A program made the translations under genes and the position numbers. From Oscillospiraceae bacterium (lineage in GTDB: Bacteria > Bacillota > Clostridia > Oscillospirales > Ruminococcaceae): DNA of 21,261 nt. Below the pieces are notes generated by a model that saw only the letters and a list, made by a program, of their open reading frames with translations, made no database searches and was not told the DNA's origin. Positions 1 through 6,668 of the stretch are shown here, piece by piece. Position 1 is the first letter of the stretch. The number at the start of each line of letters is the position of its first letter. The stretch is taken from positions 1 through 21,261 of the forward strand of contig JAAWBP010000035.1 of NCBI GenBank assembly GCA_022792755.1, given 5' to 3'.

Positions 1-52
1 CAGCTGATTTGTAATCAGCAGGTCGGGGGTTCAAGTCCGTCCACCAGCTCCA
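1..52 (+). tRNA. tRNA-Thr(TGT), 3' part only
   Basis: The window opens inside a tRNA. The anticodon stem GCTGA (3-7) pairs with TCAGC (15-19) around a seven-base loop with anticodon TGT at 10-12, which reads ACA (Thr). A T arm with the GTTCAAGTC signature follows (29-37), then a 3' acceptor strand CACCAGC (42-48), discriminator T and an encoded CCA at 50-52. The 5' half, with the acceptor and D arms, lies before the window. The next tRNA begins 11 bases downstream, so the two are probably co-transcribed. Confidence 0.92.
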
Positions 53-63
53 AAATTGAATAT

Positions 64-148
64 GGAGGAATTCCCGAGTGGCCAAAGGGGGCAGACTGTA
101 AATCTGTTGCTTTCAGCTTCGATGGTTCGAATCCATCTTCCTCCACCA
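64..148 (+). tRNA. tRNA-Tyr(GTA)
   Basis: Complete class II tRNA. The acceptor strand GGAGGAA (64-70) pairs with TTCCTCC (138-144), followed by discriminator A and an encoded CCA (146-148). The anticodon stem-loop CAGACTGTAAATCTG carries GTA, which reads UAY (Tyr). A long variable arm and the T-arm sequence GGTTCGAATCC are present. Length is 85 nt with CCA, as usual for bacterial tRNA-Tyr. It sits directly upstream of an AT-rich two-gene cassette; tRNA 3' ends are common integration points, but no second copy of this 3' end is visible in the window. Confidence 0.97.
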
Positions 149-150
149 AA

Positions 151-187
151 GAAAGACAATCCTCAAAGTGGATTGTCTTTCTTTTTT
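151..187 (+). terminator. Intrinsic terminator after the tRNA genes
   Basis: A perfect 12-bp stem, GAAAGACAATCC (151-162) with GGATTGTCTTTC (170-181), has a 7-base loop and is followed by six Ts. It ends the tRNA transcript three bases after the tRNA-Tyr CCA. Confidence 0.9.
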
Positions 188-310
188 AGTGATTCGATAG
201 AGTGGCGTTAGACGACAGTCCGGCGGATTGTTGTTCCCCTAATAAAACAAGTTCTTTTATACCATTAATCAATATTACCGGACAAAAGCAATTTTCATCT
301 GGCAATACTG

Positions 311-339
311 TTGTTATTTCGTCTGTTTTATAGTATAAT
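311..339 (+). promoter_or_regulatory. Sigma-A promoter of the YwgA-like/HD cassette
   Basis: TTGTTA (311-316), a 17-bp spacer and a perfect TATAAT (334-339) predict a start near 346, about 20 bases before the first gene. No operator-like repeat is obvious around it. Confidence 0.75.
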
Positions 340-368
340 GCAAAAGAATATATTTAGGAGGAGATAAC

Positions 369-875
369 ATGCTTCCTGATAGTGCGTTATATAGAGTTGT
401 TAAGGAGTTCTTTCCAACCGCATTTAACGATTACAAAAATTCATATGAAAAACGCTTACAAGTTCAGAAATTAGTTTATATTTTTGAAACTGCGTATGGG
501 AAATCACTGTATGGATTTTCTTGGTATTTAGCGGGGCCGTACTCGTCAATTTTAACTCACCAAATTTATGATACCCTTTTAGCTGAAACAGAACAATATT
601 CGCAGTGGGATAGGCTAACTTTTTCAGATAAAGTTGTGGGTTTAATTCAAAAAATAAAAAATGTTTATCACGAAGCTGAAAAATATGATACGAAATGTGA
701 TGCAACTCGCTTGTGGGAATTATTAGCATCTCTACTGTATTTGCGTGAAAATATGGATTTGAGTAAAGAAAAAGATCCAGCAGAAATATTGAAAAATAAG
801 ATTTTAGCCAATAAGCCCCATTTTAAGGATACACCCCATTTGAATGAAATTATTAATTTAATCCTTGAATTTTGA
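369..875 (+). CDS. YwgA-like small protein, first gene of the HD cassette
   Basis: A 168-residue soluble protein of unproven function. It starts at ATG 369 with a strong AGGAGG about six bases upstream. Residues 30-62 contain a pattern typical of the Bacillus YwgA-like group and loosely of Panacea/SocA-type proteins: a 'QKLVYIFE' helix (33-40) followed by 'FSWYLAGPYS' (50-59). The rest is predicted mostly helical and charged, with no signal peptide or membrane segment. The downstream HD gene begins 11 bases after its stop, so the two are surely co-transcribed and may act together. From memory, ywgA and ywfO (an HD phosphohydrolase) are also close neighbours in Bacillus subtilis, which supports a functional link. 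Base composition is far more AT-rich than the flanking pnuC and tmcAL, suggesting transfer. A role as regulator, inhibitor or sensor subunit of the HD enzyme is inference only. Confidence 0.8.
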   Translation: MLPDSALYRVVKEFFPTAFNDYKNSYEKRLQVQKLVYIFETAYGKSLYGFSWYLAGPYSSILTHQIYDTLLAETEQYSQWDRLTFSDKVVGLIQKIKNVYHEAEKYDTKCDATRLWELLASLLYLRENMDLSKEKDPAEILKNKILANKPHFKDTPHLNEIINLILEF

Positions 876-886
876 GGTTGACAATA

Positions 887-2395
887 ATGGCAAAGACTAT
901 TAGGCAAATTTATGACAATATTTATGGCTATATTGATTTTGACAGAGATTTATTTGATGGTATTTTGAAAGATTCTTTCTTTTTACGTTTACATAATTTA
1001 AAACAAATGGGATTAGCATATTATGTTTATCCTGATGCATTACATACTAGATATGCACATTCGGTAGGAGTTTATGCGGCTGTAAATAAAATTATTGATG
1101 CTCAGAAGTATTTTAGTGACCCGGTTTCTATTAATGAGCAAGATCGTTATAAGATTATGCTTAGTGCACTATTACATGATATCGGCCATCTGCCTTTATC
1201 TCATACCATAGAATCTGCACTTTCTGAGTTTGAAGAATTTGAGTCGCAAGATTGTAGCACGGGCAGCACAGAGAATTTTTCAGACGAATTTTTTAAGGAA
1301 CAAGCTTTTGAAAATAAGATGTCGGAGTCTGGTGAGATGATCAGGCCTTCGGTCGCATTACATGAAAAATTAGGAGAATTTGTCCTTAATGCAAGTCCTA
1401 TTTCTAGATTATTAGAATCCCGGGGAATTTCACCTTATGATATTGCGGCTGGCTTTAAAGGAAATATTGTAGAGGCACAACAAAACGAAATTGCGGAAAC
1501 CAGCTTTTATGATAAGCAAATTCGCAATTTTTTACATTCGCAATTAGATGCTGATAGAATTGATTATTTATTAAGAGATTCTGGGTTTTCCGGTGTTAAA
1601 AGTGGAAGTTTTGACATAGATAAATTATTATCTTCTATTATTTATGATAGAGATGCCAACTATGGTATTGATGAGTCTTCTATTCGTGCGCTTGAGCAGT
1701 TCTTTATTTCTCGTTTTGTTGCATATTGTCAAATAGTGGGAAACAAAAAAGTGATGGCATTCGAATACATGGCCAAAGATTTTTATTTGCGCTTATTAAA
1801 GCTTAGAAAAGCTCAAAATTATCATTTAGGAATACGGTTGTATAGTTATCGTGATTTGAAAGATGATATTTTAAAAAGGCGGCCGGAAGAGTTTTTACAC
1901 TTTGCAGATGACTATTTCTTTTCACTGATACGAGAAGTATTAGAAAATAAGGATAGTGTCGAAGCTTTTGATCCATTGGTTGTGAAGTATGCCAATTATA
2001 TTAAAAATGTACAACCTCTATCACCTGTAACTTATTACGAAACGTTTGAAGAGCTTGAAGATGAACCTTGCTTTATTAATTTCCTACGCGAACACGAGGA
2101 TTGGTTACTCGAAATTGCTGAATTGTCAGGCGTACCTAGGGAAGAAATCATAATACCAAAGCCAATGAAAGTTTCTATATATAAAGCCAATGAAGATCCC
2201 ATCCAAGTTTTTCATAACCGTACAATTATTCAATATAAGGATGTTTCTCAGAGCCCGGCTAGCCTTTTAAGGTTTCTCAAATCAAAAACTTATATAATTT
2301 ACCGAATCTATACATTTGATAAGGAACAAGCACAACAGTTAAGAAAAGTAATGAAAGAAAAGGCAAAAGATTTCAAATACAGAGGTGATTTATAA
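887..2395 (+). CDS. SAMHD1/YwfO-like HD-domain phosphohydrolase (predicted dNTP triphosphohydrolase)
   Basis: A 502-residue protein of the HD superfamily group containing Bacillus YwfO, Enterococcus EF1143 and animal SAMHD1. Characterised members remove triphosphate from dNTPs. The start is placed at ATG 887, nine bases after GAGG (874-877), rather than at an in-frame TTG at 872. Visible motifs: 'RYAHSVGV' (55-62), matching the RFEHSLGV type with metal ligand H58; 'LLHDIGHLPLSH' (95-106) with the H97-D98 pair; and 'QLDADRIDYLLRDS' (219-232) with the distal Asp (D221 or D223). A Ser/Glu-rich stretch (about 113-150) separates the HD motif from the rest of the core. The C-terminal 250 residues are not recognised. 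No membrane segment is seen. The cassette context (AT-rich, next to tRNAs, own promoter and terminator) suggests an accessory role such as nucleotide depletion during phage infection, but this is inference. Nucleotide specificity cannot be read from the sequence. Confidence 0.88.
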   Translation: MAKTIRQIYDNIYGYIDFDRDLFDGILKDSFFLRLHNLKQMGLAYYVYPDALHTRYAHSVGVYAAVNKIIDAQKYFSDPVSINEQDRYKIMLSALLHDIGHLPLSHTIESALSEFEEFESQDCSTGSTENFSDEFFKEQAFENKMSESGEMIRPSVALHEKLGEFVLNASPISRLLESRGISPYDIAAGFKGNIVEAQQNEIAETSFYDKQIRNFLHSQLDADRIDYLLRDSGFSGVKSGSFDIDKLLSSIIYDRDANYGIDESSIRALEQFFISRFVAYCQIVGNKKVMAFEYMAKDFYLRLLKLRKAQNYHLGIRLYSYRDLKDDILKRRPEEFLHFADDYFFSLIREVLENKDSVEAFDPLVVKYANYIKNVQPLSPVTYYETFEELEDEPCFINFLREHEDWLLEIAELSGVPREEIIIPKPMKVSIYKANEDPIQVFHNRTIIQYKDVSQSPASLLRFLKSKTYIIYRIYTFDKEQAQQLRKVMKEKAKDFKYRGDL

Positions 2396-2438
2396 AGAAA
2401 TGGTGCGGACATCAAAAGTGCCCATCTTTCCAAGCGCT

Positions 2439-2467
2439 AAAAAACCGCCTGCTTTAGGCGGTTTTTT
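2439..2467 (+). terminator. Bidirectional terminator between the HD gene and pnuC
   Basis: A 12-bp stem AAAAAACCGCCT (2439-2450) / AGGCGGTTTTTT (2456-2467) with a GCTTT loop. The T run on the plus strand ends the HD transcript. The A run gives an equal T tract on the minus strand, so it can also end the convergent pnuC transcript (stop at 2556). Confidence 0.88.
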
Positions 2468-2555
2468 GTATTTTCAGACTTTCCCTTATAGATCACGAAA
2501 CATACTACCCCTTTTCCTCAAAATTTCTTCTGGAAAAGGATTGCATAAAAGGCGC

Positions 2556-3248
2556 TCAGCCCTGTTCCATCTGCCGCTTTTTGATCCGCTGCCAGTTCCA
2601 AAAACCATAAAGGTCGTTGATGAAAAAGGCCAGAAAGCAGACAACCATGGGGAAATAGGATGCATCTTCGGCCGATGCGAGAATCCACAGGACAACCAAA
2701 ATGATGTCGTTGGCAGCATAGCCGGCCGCGTAGTACGGGCTCCGCTTTAGGGTCAGGGCGGATGCGAGGAAGCTGGTCGCGACAGAAACCGTGCTGAAAA
2801 ATAAGTTCGCCGTTCCAAGCGCCTCTAAAATAAAGTAAAAAGCGCCGGTGACGATGACTGCCAATCCGAAGATAGCCGCGGCCTGGCGCCTTGTTACCCA
2901 TCCAACCGCAACCTCCGCCGTCTTTTGATAGGGATGTCGATACCACGAAATCGCAGTCAGGATGGCAATAGGGGAGGTCATACCGAGGTAGGTGATCATC
3001 TCCCCGTAATACTGAAAACAGAATGAGATCACACCGTAAAAAAGGGAGAAAACGATGGTCAGCACCTGGCCGATCACATACCCCTTTGCGACGAAAATCA
3101 ACGCGGTCACGCCGATCAGTGAAGCGGCCAGGGTGAGATAGTCGCTGGAAGAAGAAAAAAGAAACGAGCCTATAACAGCCGCGGCGGAGAGGCTCCATAA
3201 AGCGAGTTCGGCTTTTGACAACGCCCGAAAGGGGTTTTTGTGTTTCAT
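2556..3248 (-). CDS. pnuC: PnuC-family vitamin/nucleoside transporter
   Basis: A 230-residue membrane protein with about seven hydrophobic segments spread along its length. It carries typical PnuC features: 'SWYRHPYQ' (101-108) in the central part and the C-terminal 'NDLYGFWNWQRIKK' motif (211-224). PnuC proteins are energy-independent facilitators that import nicotinamide riboside for NAD synthesis. Paralogous groups carry thiamine (PnuT), riboflavin (PnuX/RibM) or deoxynucleosides (PnuN), so the substrate is not certain. The start is ATG 3248, nine bases after GGAGG. It is a single-gene transcript with a strong promoter at 3369-3397 and a structured leader that looks like an attenuator, so expression is probably controlled by premature termination. 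It is convergent with the HD gene and clearly richer in GC than that cassette. Confidence 0.88.
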   Translation of the reverse strand: MKHKNPFRALSKAELALWSLSAAAVIGSFLFSSSSDYLTLAASLIGVTALIFVAKGYVIGQVLTIVFSLFYGVISFCFQYYGEMITYLGMTSPIAILTAISWYRHPYQKTAEVAVGWVTRRQAAAIFGLAVIVTGAFYFILEALGTANLFFSTVSVATSFLASALTLKRSPYYAAGYAANDIILVVLWILASAEDASYFPMVVCFLAFFINDLYGFWNWQRIKKRQMEQG

Positions 3249-3262
3249 TGCGTCTGCCCTCC

Positions 3263-3348
3263 AAAAAATAAAGCATCCGTCCGGTACATCTTCAAAGACC
3301 TAACGATGTACCGACGAATGCTTTTGCATTCTTCCTGCCCGGTGGCAG
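3263..3348 (-). promoter_or_regulatory. Leader attenuator (possible riboswitch) of pnuC
   Basis: On the minus strand the leader reads in order: a small hairpin CTGCC/GGCAG (3348-3344 with 3339-3335); GAATGC-AAAA-GCATTC (3331-3316); then a long terminator stem of about 20 bp (3324-3305 with 3290-3270, one bulge and one wobble) with a 14-base loop and a run of six Us (3268-3263). The SD of pnuC follows immediately. The GCATTC arm of the short hairpin is also part of the 5' arm of the terminator, so the two are mutually exclusive, as in a transcriptional riboswitch or attenuator. I could not match the roughly 45-nt upstream part to the TPP, FMN, preQ1-I or THF aptamer consensus. The NAD+-II (pnuC) class is possible, but I could not verify its consensus. 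Confidence 0.65.
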
Positions 3349-3368
3349 AGTGATTCTTTTCGAATTTC

Positions 3369-3397
3369 AGTATAGCCAAGGCTGTCGCGTTTGTCAA
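3369..3397 (-). promoter_or_regulatory. Sigma-A promoter of pnuC
   Basis: On the minus strand, perfect TTGACA (3397-3392), a 17-bp spacer and TATACT (3374-3369). Predicted start near 3362, giving a leader of about 114 nt that contains the attenuator. Confidence 0.85.
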
Positions 3398-3503
3398 TCC
3401 TTGCCTGCAAGATGAAAGAAAAGGTTTGGAACGTAGGGTTTTCTGACGGGAAAAGAGGATTTAGAAGACGGGATAAACCGCGGCCCGGCGATTCGCGCGC
3501 GAA

Positions 3504-3520
3504 AAGGAAGCCGGTTCCTT
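3504..3520 (-). terminator. Weak candidate terminator after tmcAL
   Basis: On the minus strand AAGGAA-CCGGC-TTCCTT is followed by TTCG. The stem is only six base pairs and the T tract short, so this is a tentative end for the tmcAL transcript (stop at 3555). A second short inverted repeat, CCTTCTA/TAGAAGG, lies just upstream at 3517-3540. Confidence 0.3.
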
Positions 3521-3554
3521 CTATCAGCGGTTTTAGAAGGTGGGCATTATTTTG

Positions 3555-4739
3555 TTACACGAATACCGCCTCTTTCGTATAATCGAAGCCGGACGGAAAG
3601 GGGGCGGGAAGCCCTAAACCGAACAAGTCCCCTGCGCGGATTTCCAGCTCTGCAACCCTGTTTCCACCCATGCGGGCGAGTTTCGCCAAGCTGGTGCCAT
3701 AGGGGAGCCGCGCATGTTCCTTCATCCGGGCCGCGATTTCTTTGCCGCGGGTATTCATCCCCAGGATCCGCAGATAGGGAGGGGGGATTTCGAGGTCGCG
3801 CTTGCCGATTTCCAGCGCGGCATAAAGGGAAATCCGCCGCAGCCGGGCGTGCGCATACCGCTTTGTCTTGGCGAGGGAGTAGAATTCTTCGAGGCTGCGC
3901 GCCGTTTGAGCCGCCCGGTAAAGACGGGATTCCAGGCCCTCGGATACGTCGGGCAGTGCGGTGAAATCCGCCTGACTGTACCTTCGCAGCTGGAAGAGCA
4001 GGACGGTCTCCAGCCGTTCCATCCGGCAGGGCGCGGTTCGGTGTGCCAATTCCGCGCCGTAGACCGCCCGGGCGGATTCCGGGACAAAAGCCTGAAATGG
4101 TTCTCCGTTCTTGATCTTTTCGCGCACCAGCGAAGCACTGGCGATCTTCTGAGATGCCGAAGGTGCGTCGTGTTCCACACCGGCCCGGCTGACAGTAACC
4201 GGTACGATAGAGGAGCGCAGCCGCTGCAGCGCCTTGCAGTACTCCACCCCGAGGAGATCATTCGGCCGGGACAAAACGGCCGCAGCCTCCGCGCCGGCCA
4301 AACGCTCTACCGCCGTCTGGCGGGCCGCGGCATAGGAGACGCCCTCTGCAAGCTCTGTCCGGATCAGAGCGTCTGTTTTAGGAGACGTGCAAGCCTCCGC
4401 CGTTTTCCACAGCAGCCCGGTATCCCCGGATTCGCTGCCGAACCCCAGCCAGTCGACGCACCCCATCCGGTTCAGCAGGGTGACGGCGGCAAGCGCGAAC
4501 CGCTCTGCCGATAATGCTGCATAAAGGGAGGGCAGTTCGATGACCAGATCGACGCCGCAGCGCAGGGCGGCTTCCGCCCTGGCCCACTTTGAAAAAAGGG
4601 CCGGTTCTCCCCGCTGGACCAGATGCCCGCTCATCACGGCGGCAATATGGGTGGCCCCTTGTTTTCTCAGCTTCTCGGCTAAATAACGGTGTCCGTTGTG
4701 ATAAGGGTTGTATTCTGCTACAATTCCGGCTGTTTTCAC
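3555..4739 (-). CDS. tmcAL: tRNA(Met) cytidine acetate ligase
   Basis: A 394-residue cytoplasmic enzyme of the TmcAL (former YlbM/DUF795) family. In Bacillus it uses ATP and acetate to make acetyl-AMP and N4-acetylates the wobble cytidine of elongator tRNA(Met). The N-terminus shows the nucleotidyltransferase-like fold signature 'GIVAEYNPYHNGH' (5-17) with HxGH, then 'MSGHLVQRGEPALFSKWARAE' and 'DLVIELP', all family hallmarks. Length is close to that of the Bacillus protein. I chose the GTG start at 4739, eight bases after GAGG, over a TTG at 4763 that adds eight non-conserved residues and has no better SD. The gene is divergent from ackA and shares its upstream region. Neighbouring acetate kinase makes or consumes acetyl-phosphate from the same acetate pool that TmcAL uses; any functional link is inferred. 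Confidence 0.93.
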   Translation of the reverse strand: MKTAGIVAEYNPYHNGHRYLAEKLRKQGATHIAAVMSGHLVQRGEPALFSKWARAEAALRCGVDLVIELPSLYAALSAERFALAAVTLLNRMGCVDWLGFGSESGDTGLLWKTAEACTSPKTDALIRTELAEGVSYAAARQTAVERLAGAEAAAVLSRPNDLLGVEYCKALQRLRSSIVPVTVSRAGVEHDAPSASQKIASASLVREKIKNGEPFQAFVPESARAVYGAELAHRTAPCRMERLETVLLFQLRRYSQADFTALPDVSEGLESRLYRAAQTARSLEEFYSLAKTKRYAHARLRRISLYAALEIGKRDLEIPPPYLRILGMNTRGKEIAARMKEHARLPYGTSLAKLARMGGNRVAELEIRAGDLFGLGLPAPFPSGFDYTKEAVFV

Positions 4740-4790
4740 ACTTTTTTCCTCTTTTGCAGGCAAAAGCCTTGAATTTTACTTCTGTTTGTA

Positions 4791-4819
4791 ATAATATAAT
4801 TTATAGATTGTCTCGTCAA
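4791..4819 (-). promoter_or_regulatory. Sigma-A promoter of tmcAL
   Basis: On the minus strand TTGACG (4819-4814), a 17-bp spacer and TATTAT (4796-4791), giving a short leader before the GTG start at 4739. No equally good promoter could be found for the divergent ackA; TTGACC at 4827-4832 lacks a good -10. Confidence 0.7.
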
Positions 4820-4896
4820 GGTATCATTGACCGCCTGGCCGGATAATGTGTTAAACGCAAGCGGACAAGAAAACAATATAAAGGAGGCCATTGCAG

Positions 4897-6105
4897 ATGA
4901 AAGTGTTGGTAATCAATGCGGGCAGTTCTTCCCTGAAATACCAGTTGATCGACATGACCGACGAATCGGTTTTGGCAAAGGGAAGCTGTGAGCGGATCGG
5001 GATCGACAACGGTGCGTTCAAGCAGAAGGCGCCTGGAAAAGAGGATTACACGTTTACAACCGATATTGCAAACCACAGCGCGGCGATCAAACTGGTCGTG
5101 GACGCTCTCACCAGTAAGGAGCACGGCGTGATCGGGTCGATGTCCGAAATCGCGGCGGTCGGCCACCGCGTTCTCCACGGGGGCGAAAAGTTTTCCGCCT
5201 CTGTCCTGATCGACGACAAGGTCATCGAGGCGATTGAGGAGTGCTGTGAGCTCGGGCCGCTGCACAATCCCCATAATTTAACCGGAATCCGCGCCTGTGA
5301 AGAGATGATGCCGGGCGTTCCTCAGGTGGCGGTTTTTGATACCGGGTTCCACCAGACCATGCCGCCGAAAGCCTATATGTTTGGCCTCCCTTATAAATAT
5401 TATGAGAAATACCGCCTCCGCAAATACGGCTTCCACGGGACTTCCCACCGCTTTGTCAGCAAAAAGCTGTGCGAGCTCAACGGCTGGGATATCTCCACCA
5501 AAAAAATCATCACCTGCCATCTTGGAAACGGCTCTTCGATCGCGGCGGTCGACTGCGGAAAATGCGTCGACACCAGCATGAGCTTTACCCCGCTCGACGG
5601 CCTCATGATGGGGACCCGTTCCGGTGCGGTTGATCCGTCGGTCGTCCTTTATATTATGAAGCACGAAGGGCTTTCCCCGGATGAGATGAACGATGTGCTC
5701 AATAAGAAATCCGGTTTCCTTGGAACCTCCGACGGCGTTACCAGTGATTCCCGCGACCTGATCGCGGCAGCGGAGGATGGAAACTCAAAAGCAGAGCTTG
5801 CAATCCGGATGTTCCGCTACCAGATCAAAAAATACATCGGGTCCTATGCTGCCGCGATGGGCGGTCTGGATGCTGTGATCTTCACCGGCGGCATCGGGGA
5901 AAATTCGGACGATTTGCGGGATGAGTGCTGTGAAGGGCTCGGGTTCATGGGGATCGAGCTCGACCGTGCGAAAAACACTGAGCTCAACCACGGTGAAGGA
6001 AAAATTTCTACCGAAGGTTCCAGGGTCGAGGTTTGGATTGTCCCGACCAATGAGGAGCTTTTGATTGCCCGCGATACACTCGAAATTGTTGGCGGCCAGA
6101 AATAA
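4897..6105 (+). CDS. ackA: Acetate kinase
   Basis: A 402-residue enzyme interconverting acetate + ATP and acetyl-phosphate + ADP; in fermentative bacteria it mainly yields ATP while excreting acetate. All family signatures are present: 'VLVINAGSSSLKYQL' (3-17), 'VGHRVLHGGEKF' (88-99), 'FDTGFHQTMP' (147-156), 'YGFHGTSHRFVS' (177-188), 'CHLGNGSS' (207-214), 'MGTRSGAVDPS' (238-248) and 'FTGGIGENS' (329-337). N7, R91, D148, H180 and R241 fall at the same numbers as the catalytic residues of Methanosarcina acetate kinase. The start is ATG 4897, nine bases after AAGGAGG; an in-frame TTG at 4891 is too close to the SD. Phosphotransacetylase, its usual partner, is not in the window. A strong terminator follows at 6121. 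Confidence 0.98.
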   Translation: MKVLVINAGSSSLKYQLIDMTDESVLAKGSCERIGIDNGAFKQKAPGKEDYTFTTDIANHSAAIKLVVDALTSKEHGVIGSMSEIAAVGHRVLHGGEKFSASVLIDDKVIEAIEECCELGPLHNPHNLTGIRACEEMMPGVPQVAVFDTGFHQTMPPKAYMFGLPYKYYEKYRLRKYGFHGTSHRFVSKKLCELNGWDISTKKIITCHLGNGSSIAAVDCGKCVDTSMSFTPLDGLMMGTRSGAVDPSVVLYIMKHEGLSPDEMNDVLNKKSGFLGTSDGVTSDSRDLIAAAEDGNSKAELAIRMFRYQIKKYIGSYAAAMGGLDAVIFTGGIGENSDDLRDECCEGLGFMGIELDRAKNTELNHGEGKISTEGSRVEVWIVPTNEELLIARDTLEIVGGQK

Positions 6106-6120
6106 AGAGAATGGTTTTGT

Positions 6121-6154
6121 TTGCCGGAGGCGGAATGGCCTCCGGCAATTTTTT
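6121..6154 (+). terminator. Intrinsic terminator of ackA
   Basis: An 11-bp stem TTGCCGGAGGC (6121-6131) / GCCTCCGGCAA (6138-6148) with a six-base loop, followed by six Ts, 16 bases after the ackA stop. Confidence 0.93.
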
Positions 6155-6482
6155 GTCCGGCGCTGGTTTCAGATCATCTATTTTCGGAAAAGAGTTGGCT
6201 GCAAAGTTGTGTATATATCCTATTTTAAACTCTGAGTAAAATCTGTAATGGACGGTCGGAGCAGCTTTGACCTGCGTATGAAAATTATTTTTTTGGTGCC
6301 CATCTTTCAGTTGAGATCGCGGAAATTCAGAGGAAAAAAGCAAGCTGTCAAAAAAATAACGAAAACTTGAAAAAAGAAGAATAAGAGAGAATAAGCGAGA
6401 GATTGCGTGCATGCGGGAGATTAGGTTTGCTGTGAAGGGCGGTTTTTGGCTGCCTGCAATCCCCCGCCGCCCCGGGGCGGCT
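6155..6482 (+). other. Non-coding gap between ackA terminator and SPFH promoter
   Basis: About 330 bases with no convincing gene. The middle (about 6320-6410) is very purine-rich on the plus strand, with many A runs. Near the end lies a GC palindrome, GCCGCCCCGGGGCGGC (6466-6481), followed by a T-rich stretch that might terminate an unseen short transcript. Open frames on either strand here lack SD sequences and protein-like composition. No T-box, TPP, FMN or cobalamin motif was recognised. Confidence 0.5.
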
Positions 6483-6511
6483 TTGGCTTTTTACTGCTCC
6501 TATGGTATACT
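6483..6511 (+). promoter_or_regulatory. Promoter of the SPFH gene (extended -10)
   Basis: TTGGCT (6483-6488), a 17-bp spacer and TATACT (6506-6511), preceded by TGG as an extended -10. Start predicted near 6518, giving an unusually long leader of about 150 nt before the ATG at 6669. Confidence 0.65.
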
Positions 6512-6668
6512 ATTCTCACAGCAGAAGCCAAAGGATATGAGGCAAGGGCTCCGGGTTCCGTGTGGAGACAGGCGGATGCTGGCAGGGCGGGAATATAAGA
6601 AGCAGCTGCATCAGAATCATTTTCCGTCAGCAAAAAAGAAAACACCATGAAACAGAATGGAGTATAAA

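Noticed and set aside
64..2467. Integrative element with an att duplication of the tRNA-Tyr 3' end
   Set aside because: No second copy of the tRNA 3' end and no integrase or recombinase gene is visible downstream, so only lateral transfer, not a defined element, is suggested.
2385..2750. Plus-strand ORF after the HD gene
   Set aside because: It runs through the HD terminator and antisense to pnuC, has no SD and no protein-like features.
3714..4514. 266-codon plus-strand ORF
   Set aside because: Antisense shadow of tmcAL in GC-rich DNA; the minus-strand frame carries the conserved family motifs.
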